From positions 166,521-230,520 of the forward strand of contig NZ_LQCI01000034.1 of assembly GCF_001613935.1 (NCBI RefSeq): a stretch of DNA of 64,000 nt. The letters run 5' to 3'. Positions 51,093-60,465 of this stretch are shown here, one piece after another. How positions within the stretch are numbered: the first letter of the stretch is position 1; each line of letters opens with the position of its first letter. The DNA comes from Amycolatopsis regifaucium. Its GTDB lineage: Bacteria > Actinomycetota > Actinomycetes > Mycobacteriales > Pseudonocardiaceae. The notes below the pieces were generated by a model. The model searched no databases. It had not been told where the DNA came from and worked only from the letters and a program-made list of their open reading frames with translations. The translations under genes and the position numbers were made by a program.

Positions 51093-52475
51093 TCAGCCCC
51101 CCAGTCCGCGCACGTAGCCGTACAGGCCGAGTACCGAACACGCCACCGGCACGATGGCGAGCGTCACCAGGATCTCGAAGTACTCGGCGATCCGGCCGAG
51201 ATACGGGTTCGCGGCGCGCGTACTCAGCACGACGCCGGACGCCACCACGACGGCGGCGACCGCCAGCGACAGCGGTCCGGCGAGGACGAGCAGCAGCGAG
51301 CGGTCCGCCATGAGCGGACCCGCCAGCAGGCAGCCGGCGCCGAAGACGCCGGTCACCAGCACCAGCAGCCGCTGCCGCAGGATCGGATACAACCTCGCCC
51401 GCACCCCGAATCCGGCCGCGAGCAGGGCCACGAGGCCGACCGCCGCCTCGCTGTCGCTGCGGATCAACTGCAGCTGGCAATACATGACCACGATCGCGGC
51501 ACCGCCCAGCATGCCGGTGAGCAGCGCGTCCGCTCTGGCCACGGCGGCGTGCACGAGATGGAGCGGTGGCTGGGGATCGTCGCGGACGAGGTCCGCGGTC
51601 GAGCGCGGCAGCACCGGCATCGGCACCCGGCCGAGCCGCAGGGCCAGCGGCGCGAACGTGGTCGAGAGCACCAGCACGCCGCCGCCGATCACGGCCGCCG
51701 AACGATAACCCGCGAGGTCGTCGAACGTGGCCAGCCAGCCCCCGAGCACCCCGAGCAGGCCGACGGTGGCCGCTCCGGCGAACAGTTCCGGCGCGGCGGT
51801 CACCCCGAGATGGCCGACGACGGCCGCGAGCAGCAGCGTCGCACTCGCCAGCAGCAGGTGACCGGCCGACAGGGCGCCGACGGGATCGTCGCCCGCCAGC
51901 AGCAGGCCGCCGCCGGTGAAGGCGAACGGAAGCGCGACGGCGGCGAGCACCGCGCCCGCCCCGGCGTCGCGGAGCGCCCGCGCGAGCAGGACGCCCGCGG
52001 CCAGCAGCAGCGCGGAAACCGCCAGTGCCCAGGCCGCCGGGGACGTCCAGGGCGGCCCGGCCCGCAGTACCGCGACCAGACCGAAGACCATCGCCAGCGC
52101 ACCGGTCGCCAGCCCGGCGTGGCGCGTATGCCGTGGCCCCCAGGCCTTGCCGGTGCGGCCGGAGCCGGTGGCGATCGCGTCCACGAGGTCGTCGTACTCG
52201 GGCTCCGGCCATTCGGCACGGCGCGGTGTCAGATGGAGGATCTCGCCGTCCCGGACCCGGTGCGCGCCCAGCGTCCGGTCCAGATCGAAGGCGGTCCCGT
52301 CGGCGCGGCGCAACTGCCAGCCGCCGCCGGCGACGCCGTCGTCGGCCATCCCTTCGCCCGCCCGCGCGAGCAGGCCGGGGAGGATTTCGGCGACGGACGC
52401 GTGTTCCGGCAGCGCCATGTCGATGCGCCGGTGCGGAGTGGTGATGGTGACCCTGACCAGGCCGGCAGTCTGCAT
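51093..52475 (-). CDS. eccD: Type VII secretion membrane protein EccD
   Basis: A 460-residue protein. Residues 1-85 are a ubiquitin-like cytosolic domain (VRVTITTPHRRIDMALPEHA, VRDGEILHLTP), followed by about eleven membrane helices from residue ~120 to the end. EccD builds the membrane vestibule of the ESX complex. First gene of an eccD-eccB operon, divergent from the pseudokinase gene with a palindrome in between. Confidence 0.95.
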   Translation of the reverse strand: MQTAGLVRVTITTPHRRIDMALPEHASVAEILPGLLARAGEGMADDGVAGGGWQLRRADGTAFDLDRTLGAHRVRDGEILHLTPRRAEWPEPEYDDLVDAIATGSGRTGKAWGPRHTRHAGLATGALAMVFGLVAVLRAGPPWTSPAAWALAVSALLLAAGVLLARALRDAGAGAVLAAVALPFAFTGGGLLLAGDDPVGALSAGHLLLASATLLLAAVVGHLGVTAAPELFAGAATVGLLGVLGGWLATFDDLAGYRSAAVIGGGVLVLSTTFAPLALRLGRVPMPVLPRSTADLVRDDPQPPLHLVHAAVARADALLTGMLGGAAIVVMYCQLQLIRSDSEAAVGLVALLAAGFGVRARLYPILRQRLLVLVTGVFGAGCLLAGPLMADRSLLLVLAGPLSLAVAAVVVASGVVLSTRAANPYLGRIAEYFEILVTLAIVPVACSVLGLYGYVRGLGG

Positions 52476-52515
52476 GGGAAAAGGGTCCGCCTGCGACCGC
52501 TCCGGCGGGCCGGTT

Positions 52516-52531
52516 CGGCAGGAACCTGCCG
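52516..52531. promoter_or_regulatory. Palindrome between eccD and the pseudokinase gene
   Basis: CGGCAGG-AA-CCTGCCG is a perfect 7-bp inverted repeat centred in the 102-bp divergent spacer. It could be an operator shared by eccDB and the kinase-like gene, or part of a hairpin in either leader. Confidence 0.4.
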
Positions 52532-52577
52532 CCGGGAAAGTACGCCGAAAGCGGCCTTCTTGCGCGACAATGAAGCC

Positions 52578-54002
52578 ATGAGCATCGAGACAGGAGTCGG
52601 CGGACCGCGGCTGCTCGCGCAGGGCCCCGTCGCGACCGTCTACGCGGGGCGGGATCCCGCTACGGGCAACGACTTCGCGATCAAGATGTTCCCCGGTTCC
52701 TTCGATCGCGAGACCTCGGCGTGGCTCGATCGCGAGCGGAAGGCGCTGGCCGCCGTGCGGTCGACCCGGTCGATCCTGCAGATCGACGACGTCATGGCCT
52801 ATCCCGACGGCCGCAGCGGTATCCGTCGCGAACTGTGCGCGGGTTCACTCGCCGGACTGCTGGATTCCGGTACCCGGCTGGGGGTTTCCGACGTGCTCGC
52901 GCTCGGCGCCGCGATCGCGTCGGCGCTCGCCGCGGCGCATGGAGCGGACGTCCTGCACGGCGGGGTGAGCCCGCACAACGTGCTGTACCGCGCTTCCGGC
53001 GAGTTCGTGCTCGCCGATTTCTCGGTGGCGCTGCGGCGGCGGTTCCCGCGCGATCCGATGTACGCGGTCGAGTACACCGCGCCGGAAACCCTGCGCGACG
53101 ACACGCTTTCCGCCGCCTCCGACCTTTATGGACTCGGCGCGGTCCTCTACACCGCGTTGACCGGCGCCCCGCCGTTCCCCCGGCACACCGGGCAGCAGCC
53201 CGGTGAACGGATCCTTCAGGTACTGCGGGAACCGGTGGCGCCGATCCAGGACCCGAGCGTCCCGAGGGAGCTTTCCGGCACCATCCTCCGGTTGCTGGCC
53301 AAGGAACCGGCCGACCGGCCGCAGGACGTGGCGTCACTGGCACGGCTGTTCACGAAGCTGCGCCAGCCGGGCGGCGAGATCGTCACCGGGGAATCTCCTG
53401 ACCTGCCAAGCGAAGAAGAGGAAGCCGACGTCGAATTCGACGACTTCGCCGAGGTTTCCCGGCCGGCCGCCGCCGCTCCGTCGGTCCCCCAGCTCCAGCC
53501 TGTGCGGGTGGTGCAGGCCCCGCCGGCGGGTGGCCGGACCCTGATCCGCGAGTTCAGCGGTCCCCTCAAGCGTGACCGCGAAATTCCCTGGCGGCCCATC
53601 GTGACGGCGGGTGCGGGAGTGCTCCTCGCCGGGCTGGCCGTGGTGCCCTTGGTCCTCGGTCCGGCGGAGATCGGCGGACAGGCCGTCCCGCTGGCGGCCG
53701 CGATTCCGGCGCCGTCACCGGCTTCCGCACCCGCGCCGGACGTCAAGCTGGCGCTCGCCCCGCCGCAGGACCAGAGCGATCACGTTCAACTGACCTGGAC
53801 GGCGGAAGGCGAACTGGACTTCGTCGTCATCATGGCGGGCGAGCGGCTCGAGACGAAACAGCTCGTCGCGCACCGCCAGCGCGGCATGGACGTGCCGGTC
53901 GACCCGGCGCGCCGGTACTGCTTCCAGCTCAGGGCGACCGACGGGCGTCACGTCTACACGACCGACCCGATGCCGATCCGCGGCGCGCGCTGCAATCCCT
54001 AG
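52578..54002 (+). CDS. Membrane pseudokinase with extracellular FN3-like domain
   Basis: A 474-residue protein with a Ser/Thr-kinase fold (about 10-270), juxtamembrane linker, membrane helix (about 340-360) and extracellular C-terminal domain of FN3 type (VQLTWTAEGELDF, YCFQLRATDG). ATP-site Lys36 (DFAIKMF), Asp147 (ADFSVAL for DFG) and the APE motif are present. The catalytic loop reads HGGVSPHN at 127-134 instead of HRDLKPxN, so the catalytic Asp and Lys are lost. It should bind but not transfer phosphate. Divergent from eccDB; likely a scaffold or sensor of the secretion complex. Confidence 0.85.
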   Translation: MSIETGVGGPRLLAQGPVATVYAGRDPATGNDFAIKMFPGSFDRETSAWLDRERKALAAVRSTRSILQIDDVMAYPDGRSGIRRELCAGSLAGLLDSGTRLGVSDVLALGAAIASALAAAHGADVLHGGVSPHNVLYRASGEFVLADFSVALRRRFPRDPMYAVEYTAPETLRDDTLSAASDLYGLGAVLYTALTGAPPFPRHTGQQPGERILQVLREPVAPIQDPSVPRELSGTILRLLAKEPADRPQDVASLARLFTKLRQPGGEIVTGESPDLPSEEEEADVEFDDFAEVSRPAAAAPSVPQLQPVRVVQAPPAGGRTLIREFSGPLKRDREIPWRPIVTAGAGVLLAGLAVVPLVLGPAEIGGQAVPLAAAIPAPSPASAPAPDVKLALAPPQDQSDHVQLTWTAEGELDFVVIMAGERLETKQLVAHRQRGMDVPVDPARRYCFQLRATDGRHVYTTDPMPIRGARCNP

Positions 54003-54012
54003 CGGGTCCGAC

Positions 54013-56190
54013 TTACTCGCGCGTTTTCTTGCCCTTCACCGGCACCAGGGTCCGCGGCTCGAGTGCCGCCAGCACCCGAGCCGCGAACGGTCTGGTGGCC
54101 AGCCCCTTGCGCATCTCGCCGACCTCCTGCCAGGCCCGCCGGACGGCGCCGTCGCCGACCGGGACCCCGGACCACAGCGTCACGTCCAGCACCTTGGCCA
54201 GCCTGGCGACCGGCTCGCGGATCCCTTCCCCGGCGAGCGAACCCGCCGATTCGGCGAGATCGCGCGGGGTCATCCCGATCCGGAACGGCACGCCGTGCGC
54301 GCGCAACCGGTCGCGGATCTCGTCCCAGGCACCGAGAACGCCTTCCTCGCCGGTCCGGCGGCGACGTCGGCGCGCGCGGACGGCCTTCGCCATCGGGACA
54401 CCGGCGAGCCAGCCGAGTCCTAAAAGGACGATCGTGACGGCGAGCGCGACCCACCACCAGCCCGCGCCGGCGTCGGCGTTCTGGTCTTCGGGCGGGTCCG
54501 GCGGGGTGCCCGGCGGCAGCTGCGGCGGCCGTAGTTCCTGTTCGGCCGGCAGCTGGGCCCTCGCCTTGGCGACCGCCTTGCCGGGACCGGTCTGCCCCTG
54601 CCCCGCCTTGCCCGCGGTGGCGGTCGGGTCGAGCGCCACCCACCCCGCGCCGTCGACCGCGACTTCGGGCCACGCCAGGACGTCGCGGTTGTGCACGACG
54701 TTCATCCCGCCGTCGGTCTCCGCCGAACCGCGGAATCCGACGACCAGCCGCGCCGGGATACCACTCATCCGCGCCAAAACCACGTACGCGGCGGCGAACT
54801 GTTCGCTCGTCCCCCGTTTGCTCTCCAGCAGGAAGTGCCGTAACTGCGGCCAGCCGTGCCCGGTCGGCAGATCCTCCTTGCCCACCGCGACCTGATAGTT
54901 GTGGCTGAGGAAGCGTTCCAGCTGCAACGCGGACTGGAACGTCGGACGCAGACCGCGTACGGCGTTCTTGGCCACCTGCTCGACCTCCGGCGGCACCGCG
55001 CCGAGCCCGCCGAGACCACCCGGCGCCCGCGCGTCGACCTCCCCCGCACCGAGGTCGACCTCGGGCGAGGACCAGCTGAGCCGGTAGTCCCGCGCCGGAC
55101 CGGCCGACGGGGAATCCATCAGCAAAGTGCCCGCGTCCTGGTCCACCAATGGCGTCAGCCCGTCGACACCGGTGAGATCAGCGTGGCTCGGCAGCCATGG
55201 TCCCGCGAGCCCGCGCACCCGGAGTTCGGCGGAGCCCACCACTCCTTCCGGCGCGCCGTCGAGGCCCGCGCCGAGCCGCCGGAACCGGGAATCGGACCGC
55301 CAGTTCGCGCCGTCGAAACCAGTCAGCACGACCAAGCGCCATTGGTCGACGGGGAGGTCGCTGCGGTAGCGGAACACCTCCTCGTCCGGCCGGGTGAGCC
55401 GCTGGGCGATCTCGTCGAGCGGATTGCCGAGCCTGCTCCGGGGCGGCGGCGCGGCCTGGGTGTCCTTGAGCGTCAGCGGATCGCGGCCGACCGGATCGAG
55501 TCCGGCGAGCGCGACGGCTCCGACGACGAGAGCGACCACAGTGGACAGTGCGGGCCACACCGCCGATCCCGTCATCCGCCACGAGAACCGCGGACCGCCG
55601 GGAGCCTTGCTCACCGCCGAGGTGCGTCTGTTCGTCCACAGCAGAAGCCCCGCGGGCAACGCGTAGCCCAGCGCCGCCGCCACCGCGACGATCCCTGTCA
55701 ACGCCTGATACGCCTGGGCGAGCCCGGCGACCGCGAGGCTCGGCACCAGCGCCACCAGCGGTTTCTTCAGGCGCAGCACCAGTTCCACGCCGAGGACGAC
55801 CGCGAGCAACACCGTCAGCGGGACGAACAGCAGTTGTTCCGGGACCGGCTTCGCGGGCCAGGTGGACTGCAGGGTGAGTTGCCAGCCCTCGGTGAAACCG
55901 CGTGCCACCCCCCGCAACGAGGCCGCCGTGGGCAGGAAGGTGAGCGTGGTCGAGGTCAGCACCGTCTCGATCAAGCCGAGGATACCGAGCAGCGCCACGA
56001 GCAAAGGCCGGTACGGGGCCAGCTTGGGGAACTTCGCGGTCAGTTCGACGCAGCCGTATCCGACGACGGCGACCACGAGTACCGGGACGAGCAACGACTT
56101 CCAGCCGAACACCGGCGCGAACAGCAGCCCGGCGACCGCGGTGGCGCCGAGGAGGCCGGCGACCGCGAGCCGGTCGAATCTCCCGCTCAT
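54013..56190 (-). CDS. DUF3488/transglutaminase-like membrane protein with degenerate active site
   Basis: A 725-residue TgpA-like protein: about seven N-terminal membrane helices, an extracellular transglutaminase-like domain (about 330-540), one more helix (about 585-605) and a cytosolic DUF4129-like tail. The usual catalytic Cys is Ser462 (KRGTSEQFAAAYV), and the usual His is Leu505 (RDVLAWPEVAVDG), so protease or transfer activity is unlikely. Leu450 and Leu590 are TTA codons. Overlaps the DUF58 gene by four bases; last gene of the FN3-MoxR-DUF58-TgpA unit. Confidence 0.9.
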   Translation of the reverse strand: MSGRFDRLAVAGLLGATAVAGLLFAPVFGWKSLLVPVLVVAVVGYGCVELTAKFPKLAPYRPLLVALLGILGLIETVLTSTTLTFLPTAASLRGVARGFTEGWQLTLQSTWPAKPVPEQLLFVPLTVLLAVVLGVELVLRLKKPLVALVPSLAVAGLAQAYQALTGIVAVAAALGYALPAGLLLWTNRRTSAVSKAPGGPRFSWRMTGSAVWPALSTVVALVVGAVALAGLDPVGRDPLTLKDTQAAPPPRSRLGNPLDEIAQRLTRPDEEVFRYRSDLPVDQWRLVVLTGFDGANWRSDSRFRRLGAGLDGAPEGVVGSAELRVRGLAGPWLPSHADLTGVDGLTPLVDQDAGTLLMDSPSAGPARDYRLSWSSPEVDLGAGEVDARAPGGLGGLGAVPPEVEQVAKNAVRGLRPTFQSALQLERFLSHNYQVAVGKEDLPTGHGWPQLRHFLLESKRGTSEQFAAAYVVLARMSGIPARLVVGFRGSAETDGGMNVVHNRDVLAWPEVAVDGAGWVALDPTATAGKAGQGQTGPGKAVAKARAQLPAEQELRPPQLPPGTPPDPPEDQNADAGAGWWWVALAVTIVLLGLGWLAGVPMAKAVRARRRRRRTGEEGVLGAWDEIRDRLRAHGVPFRIGMTPRDLAESAGSLAGEGIREPVARLAKVLDVTLWSGVPVGDGAVRRAWQEVGEMRKGLATRPFAARVLAALEPRTLVPVKGKKTRE

Positions 56191-57329
56191 GCCGTCCCCG
56201 CCAAGGAATTCCCCTGAGCCGAGTTCCAGCGCGCCGCGGCACCGGCGGCGTCGACCGCGACGATCAGACCGCCGGAACCGGCCGACGGCCTGAGGTCACC
56301 GAGCCGGAACACCGTGTCCGGCTGCCAGCGGGCGGCGTGGCCGAGGTCGGCGTCCGGTCCGGTGATCACGACCAGTACCCCGCCGGGGCGGGGAGCGGCG
56401 GCCAGTACCGAGGGCAGCAATGGCGCGTCGTCGGCGGCGTCCTGGGTGACCAGCGCGAGTTCGTCCAGCAACGTCCTCGCCGCGCGCACCCCGCTGTCGG
56501 TCAGTGTGTCCGCGCCCGTCGCGGTGATGAGGCGGCAGTGCTGTCCGGCCGAAGCCGACGCGTAACACAACGAAGCCGCCACCTCGACGGCCTCCTCGAA
56601 GACGGCCGGGGTCATCGAAGCGCGTCGCGTGTCGAGCACGGCGGTGAAGCGCGGCTGGGCCGGATCGGCGTATTCGCGCACCATGAGCCGCCCGGTCCGG
56701 GCACTCGCCTTCCAGTGCAGATGCCGGACCTCGTCACCGACCACGTACTCACGGACCGCGCGCAGATCCGCCGAACCACGCAGCGGCGGGTCGGTGATCG
56801 GGCCTTCGTGGTGGTGCCGCGGATGGCCTGCCTGCGCCGGGCGCACCGCGTGCCGTCGCGGGTGGACCCACAACCACGCGGTTCCGCCGACGGTCTGCTC
56901 GCCGCGGGCGAGGTCGAACAGATCCGGCCGGTGCACCACGAGCGGGCCGACCCGCAGCTTTCCGCGTGTCGTCGTCGGCAGTTCGTAGTGGTACGTCGCT
57001 TCCGTGCCGGGGGCGAGCGGTCGGACGCGTAACCGATGCGTTTCGGTGCCGATCCCGTCCCCCGCGGCGAATCCGCCGTGCCGTCGCGTACCGGTGTTGC
57101 GCACGACGAGCGAGGCCAGCGCGGGCTTCCCACGCTCGACGCGGTCCGGCTGGACGGTCCGGCCGATCTCCACCTGCGGCCGGAACCTGGTGGTGGCCAA
57201 GGCGATCAGCACCGCGCCCGCCGCGATCCCGGCGAAGGCACGGAAGAAGGTGTACCCGGCCAGCTCACCGAGGGCGTAGAACCCGGCGGCGAAGGCGAGC
57301 ACGACGACGCCGCGGCGAGTGAGCCGCAC
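56187..57329 (-). CDS. DUF58 (VWA-like) protein
   Basis: A 380-residue protein with two N-terminal membrane helices and the DUF58 signature YVVGDEVRHLHWKASARTG followed by a degenerate VWA-like domain. DUF58 proteins partner MoxR ATPases and TgpA-like proteins in cell-envelope modules. GTG 57329 starts two bases after the MoxR stop. Leu100 is TTA (57030-57032). Confidence 0.92.
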   Translation of the reverse strand: MRLTRRGVVVLAFAAGFYALGELAGYTFFRAFAGIAAGAVLIALATTRFRPQVEIGRTVQPDRVERGKPALASLVVRNTGTRRHGGFAAGDGIGTETHRLRVRPLAPGTEATYHYELPTTTRGKLRVGPLVVHRPDLFDLARGEQTVGGTAWLWVHPRRHAVRPAQAGHPRHHHEGPITDPPLRGSADLRAVREYVVGDEVRHLHWKASARTGRLMVREYADPAQPRFTAVLDTRRASMTPAVFEEAVEVAASLCYASASAGQHCRLITATGADTLTDSGVRAARTLLDELALVTQDAADDAPLLPSVLAAAPRPGGVLVVITGPDADLGHAARWQPDTVFRLGDLRPSAGSGGLIVAVDAAGAAARWNSAQGNSLAGTA

Positions 57330-57331
57330 GC

Positions 57332-58285
57332 CTACCGCCCCATCGCGGCCATGGGAGCCGCTGTCGCACCCAGGATTTCGTCGACGATCTCGGCGGTCCG
57401 CCGCTGGTTGAGCTCCGCGTCGGGCGTCAGCACGAGACGATGGTCGAGTACCGGGTGCGCGACGTCCTTGACGTCGTCCGGGGTGACGAAATCGCGGCCG
57501 TAGGTGGCGCCGAGTGCCTGTGCCGCCCGGATCAGCGCGATACTGCCGCGCGGGCTCGCTCCGTAGCGGACGTCCGGATGCGACCGGCTCGCCGCGGCGA
57601 GGCGGACCGCGTAGTTGACGATTTCCGGTGCCAGATGGGACTTCCGGACCTCGTCGATCACCCGCTGGACGTCCTCGATGCTCAGCACCGGCTTCAGTTC
57701 GTCCGGCGTCACCCCGGCGCAGTCCCCCATCACCACCCGCATCTCGGATTCGAGATCCGGATAGCCGACGGAAATCCGCATGAGGAAACGGTCCAGCTGG
57801 GCTTCGGGAAGCCGGTAGGTTCCCTCCAGCTCGATCGGGTTCTGCGTGGCCACCACGAGGAACGGCCGCGGCACGGCCTGGCTGACCGAATCGACGGTCA
57901 CCCGCCGCTCGGCCATCACCTCCAGCAGCGCGGCCTGCGTTTTCGGGGTGCCGCGGTTGATCTCGTCGGCCAGCACCACGTTGGCGAAGATCCCGCCGGG
58001 GTGGAACTGGAACCGCTCGTTGTTCTGGTGGTAGACCATCACGCCGGTGATGTCGCCGGGCAACAGGTCGGGGGTGAACTGGATGCGGTTCCAGCGGCCG
58101 CCGATGCTGGCGGCGAGGCAACGGGCGATCGTCGTCTTCCCGACGCCGGGCACGTCCTCCATCAGCAGGTGTCCCTCGGCGAACAGCGCCGCCACGGTGA
58201 GGCGGACGACTTCGGGCTTGCCGCGCACCACCGACTGCACGTTCTCGGCGATCTGCTCGTAGGCGACCCTGGGTGTGAGTGTCAC
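57332..58285 (-). CDS. MoxR-type AAA+ ATPase
   Basis: A 317-residue AAA+ ATPase with Walker A LMEDVPGVGKTTIARCLA, Walker B VVLADEINRGTPKTQAALLE, sensor 1 VVATQNPIE and sensor 2 SPRGSIALIRAA. MoxR proteins act as chaperones for VWA/DUF58 partners. The GTG start overlaps the FN3 gene stop (GTGA), and the DUF58 gene follows at once, so all four genes form one coupled operon. Confidence 0.94.
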   Translation of the reverse strand: MTLTPRVAYEQIAENVQSVVRGKPEVVRLTVAALFAEGHLLMEDVPGVGKTTIARCLAASIGGRWNRIQFTPDLLPGDITGVMVYHQNNERFQFHPGGIFANVVLADEINRGTPKTQAALLEVMAERRVTVDSVSQAVPRPFLVVATQNPIELEGTYRLPEAQLDRFLMRISVGYPDLESEMRVVMGDCAGVTPDELKPVLSIEDVQRVIDEVRKSHLAPEIVNYAVRLAAASRSHPDVRYGASPRGSIALIRAAQALGATYGRDFVTPDDVKDVAHPVLDHRLVLTPDAELNQRRTAEIVDEILGATAAPMAAMGR

Positions 58286-60444
58286 AGAACTTCCTTGTCC
58301 TTTCGTCGGCGCATACCGACCAGCGCCAGCGGGCCGAGCCAGAACAGCGCACCGCCGTTCACCGTCGGCACCCCGGTCCAGCTGTCCGAGGCGGTTCCCG
58401 CCGAGGTCTTGATGGTGGCGTTGATCGTGATCGCCCCGCCCCAGATCACGTTCGAGATGACGAGATTCGTCGGTCCGGAACACGCGGTCGCTTTGCTCGC
58501 CAGCCCGTTGAACTCCGCGGTGCAGGTCGCCGGAGCGCCCTTTCCCTCCGCGTTGACGGACACGACCAGGCTGTTGGTGCTGCGAACCTGGGTGATGGTG
58601 ATCTTCGGCGGTCCCGAAGCCACCGCCACGGTGACCTTCTTGCTGCCGGCGGCCCCGGTGAGCGTGGTTCCCGAACCGAACTTCGTGACCGCCCGGACCG
58701 TGACGGTGGCCGTCCCGGTGATTCCGGTGAACTCCGTGGACGTGGCCGAAAGCGTGCGCTCTCCCTTGCCCGTGGCGCTCACCAGGTAGTGCACCAGCGT
58801 GCCGCCCCGGAGGTCGGGTTGGGTCCAGCTCACCGAAACCTTGCCGTCGGCACCGGCGTTCGCGGTGACGACCGGGGCGCCCGCCGGTTTGCCCGCCGGC
58901 ACCGGGGTGGCCCTGGCGCCGGCACCCGCTCCGATACCGGCCGAATTCTCCGCGACCACGGTGATGACGTACGCGGTTCCGTTCGCCAGCCCGGTGACGG
59001 TGGCGGAACGCGCCGATCCGCCGACCCGCATGGATCCGCCGGACCAGGTCAGCCGGTAGCCGGTGACCCGCGCGCCGTTGTCGGCGGCCGGGCTCCACGA
59101 GACCTTGATCGAACCGTCCCCGGCGGTCGCGCCCACGTTCCGCGGCGCGCCGGGCGGGGTCGCCTTCGCCACCGGTGGCAGGACGGGCTTCCGGGTGGGC
59201 GGCGGCGCCTGCGGCTGCTGAGGTTGTTGTGGTTGCTCTGGTTGCTCTGGTTGCCGCGCAGGCGGTTCGTTGCCGGGCTGAGGCTCCGGATCGGCCGTCG
59301 GCTCGCCCGCGGTCTGGCTGTTGGCGGCCTTGTCGACGTCGACGTCGAGCACCGTGCCGTTGTCACCGTTGACCACCAGCACGTGCGAACCGTCGGAGCT
59401 GTCGACGTAGATCCGGTTGTCCTCACCCTTGGCCAACCGCGGTGGCGTGCCCTGGCCGGGCACCTTCGTGGTGGCCTTGAGCGTGCCGCCGCCGTCGTAG
59501 GTCAGCACCTCGCCGCGGGTTTCGTCGACCATGGCGACGACGTTCGACGACGAAACCGGGCCGTTGAACCGGCTGCCCTTGGTCAGCTCGACCGAAATCG
59601 GTTTCGCGGCCGGGCGGTCCTGGTCGAGGCCGCTGATGTCGATCAGGTGGAGCTGGTTGCGCTCCGGGTCGGCGATGGCCAGCCGGTCACCGACCGCGCT
59701 GTTGGCCACCTGCGCCGACGGCGAGAGCTTGATGCCGAGGGGAAGGCCCTCCCCGAGCCCGCCCGGGCCGACCCGGTGGAGGCTGTCGCCGGTGGTGTCG
59801 AGCACGACCGGCCGGTCACCCACCAGCGTGAGCCCTCCGGTGTGTGCCGGTGGGAGATGCGCGGTGCAGGACAGGACGGCGGCGCCCCTGGGCAGTTCGC
59901 AAAGGGAGCCGTTGTCGACGCGGTGCACCCACACCGTGCCGTCGGCGGTCGCGACCGGCCGGGACAATGGCCCCCCTGCGGGCACTGTCGCGGTCGGGTC
60001 GCCGAGCCGCACGAGCTGACCGGCGTTGCGGTAGATCAGATACGGACCACCCGCGATCTCCAGCACGAACGGCGTCTCCGGCGCGGGCGGCGGAGTGGAC
60101 TCCTCCACGCTCAAGGTCGCCTTGTCGAACTCCGTGATGCGGTTCCGCTCGACGACGTAACCCGAGTCGTCCCCCTGGACGACCTGGCTGCCGCGTTCGG
60201 CGCCGGGCACGCTCGCGCGCGCGTCGACGCGGTTCGTCGAGCCGTCGACGTGGAACGCCGACTGGGCGGCGTCGTTGTAGACCCAGTGACCGACCTGGAC
60301 GAACTCCAGCCCGTCCGGGGTCGACGCCTGCCCTGTCACGGCCAAGCCGACCAGCGCCAGGGAGCCCGCGACCACCAGCGCCACGGCCGCCCGGGTCCGC
60401 GCCACCACGCTGAACCGCTTCGTGCCCTGCTCCTCGGTGTTCAC
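58282..60444 (-). CDS. Surface fibronectin type III protein with beta-propeller-like N-domain
   Basis: A 720-residue protein. One N-terminal membrane helix (about 19-38) is followed by a ~330-residue propeller-like region of YVDSSDGSHVLVVNG-type strands, a Pro/Gln/Glu-rich linker (QPEQPEQPQQPQQ), then two FN3 domains (about 430-515 and 520-600). An Ig-like domain with two Cys and a C-terminal hydrophobic segment with a basic RRRKDK end follow. A surface scaffold for the secretion complex is the likely role. First gene of the MoxR-DUF58-TgpA operon; start GTG, with operator-like repeats upstream. Confidence 0.88.
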   Translation of the reverse strand: MNTEEQGTKRFSVVARTRAAVALVVAGSLALVGLAVTGQASTPDGLEFVQVGHWVYNDAAQSAFHVDGSTNRVDARASVPGAERGSQVVQGDDSGYVVERNRITEFDKATLSVEESTPPPAPETPFVLEIAGGPYLIYRNAGQLVRLGDPTATVPAGGPLSRPVATADGTVWVHRVDNGSLCELPRGAAVLSCTAHLPPAHTGGLTLVGDRPVVLDTTGDSLHRVGPGGLGEGLPLGIKLSPSAQVANSAVGDRLAIADPERNQLHLIDISGLDQDRPAAKPISVELTKGSRFNGPVSSSNVVAMVDETRGEVLTYDGGGTLKATTKVPGQGTPPRLAKGEDNRIYVDSSDGSHVLVVNGDNGTVLDVDVDKAANSQTAGEPTADPEPQPGNEPPARQPEQPEQPQQPQQPQAPPPTRKPVLPPVAKATPPGAPRNVGATAGDGSIKVSWSPAADNGARVTGYRLTWSGGSMRVGGSARSATVTGLANGTAYVITVVAENSAGIGAGAGARATPVPAGKPAGAPVVTANAGADGKVSVSWTQPDLRGGTLVHYLVSATGKGERTLSATSTEFTGITGTATVTVRAVTKFGSGTTLTGAAGSKKVTVAVASGPPKITITQVRSTNSLVVSVNAEGKGAPATCTAEFNGLASKATACSGPTNLVISNVIWGGAITINATIKTSAGTASDSWTGVPTVNGGALFWLGPLALVGMRRRKDKEVL

Positions 60445-60465
60445 GCGATCAAGCTAGAGACCGAC

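Noticed and set aside
51078..52577. A 974-residue plus-strand frame including the pseudokinase
   Set aside because: The first ~500 codons are antisense to eccD. The kinase-like protein starts at ATG 52578 at the expected fold boundary.
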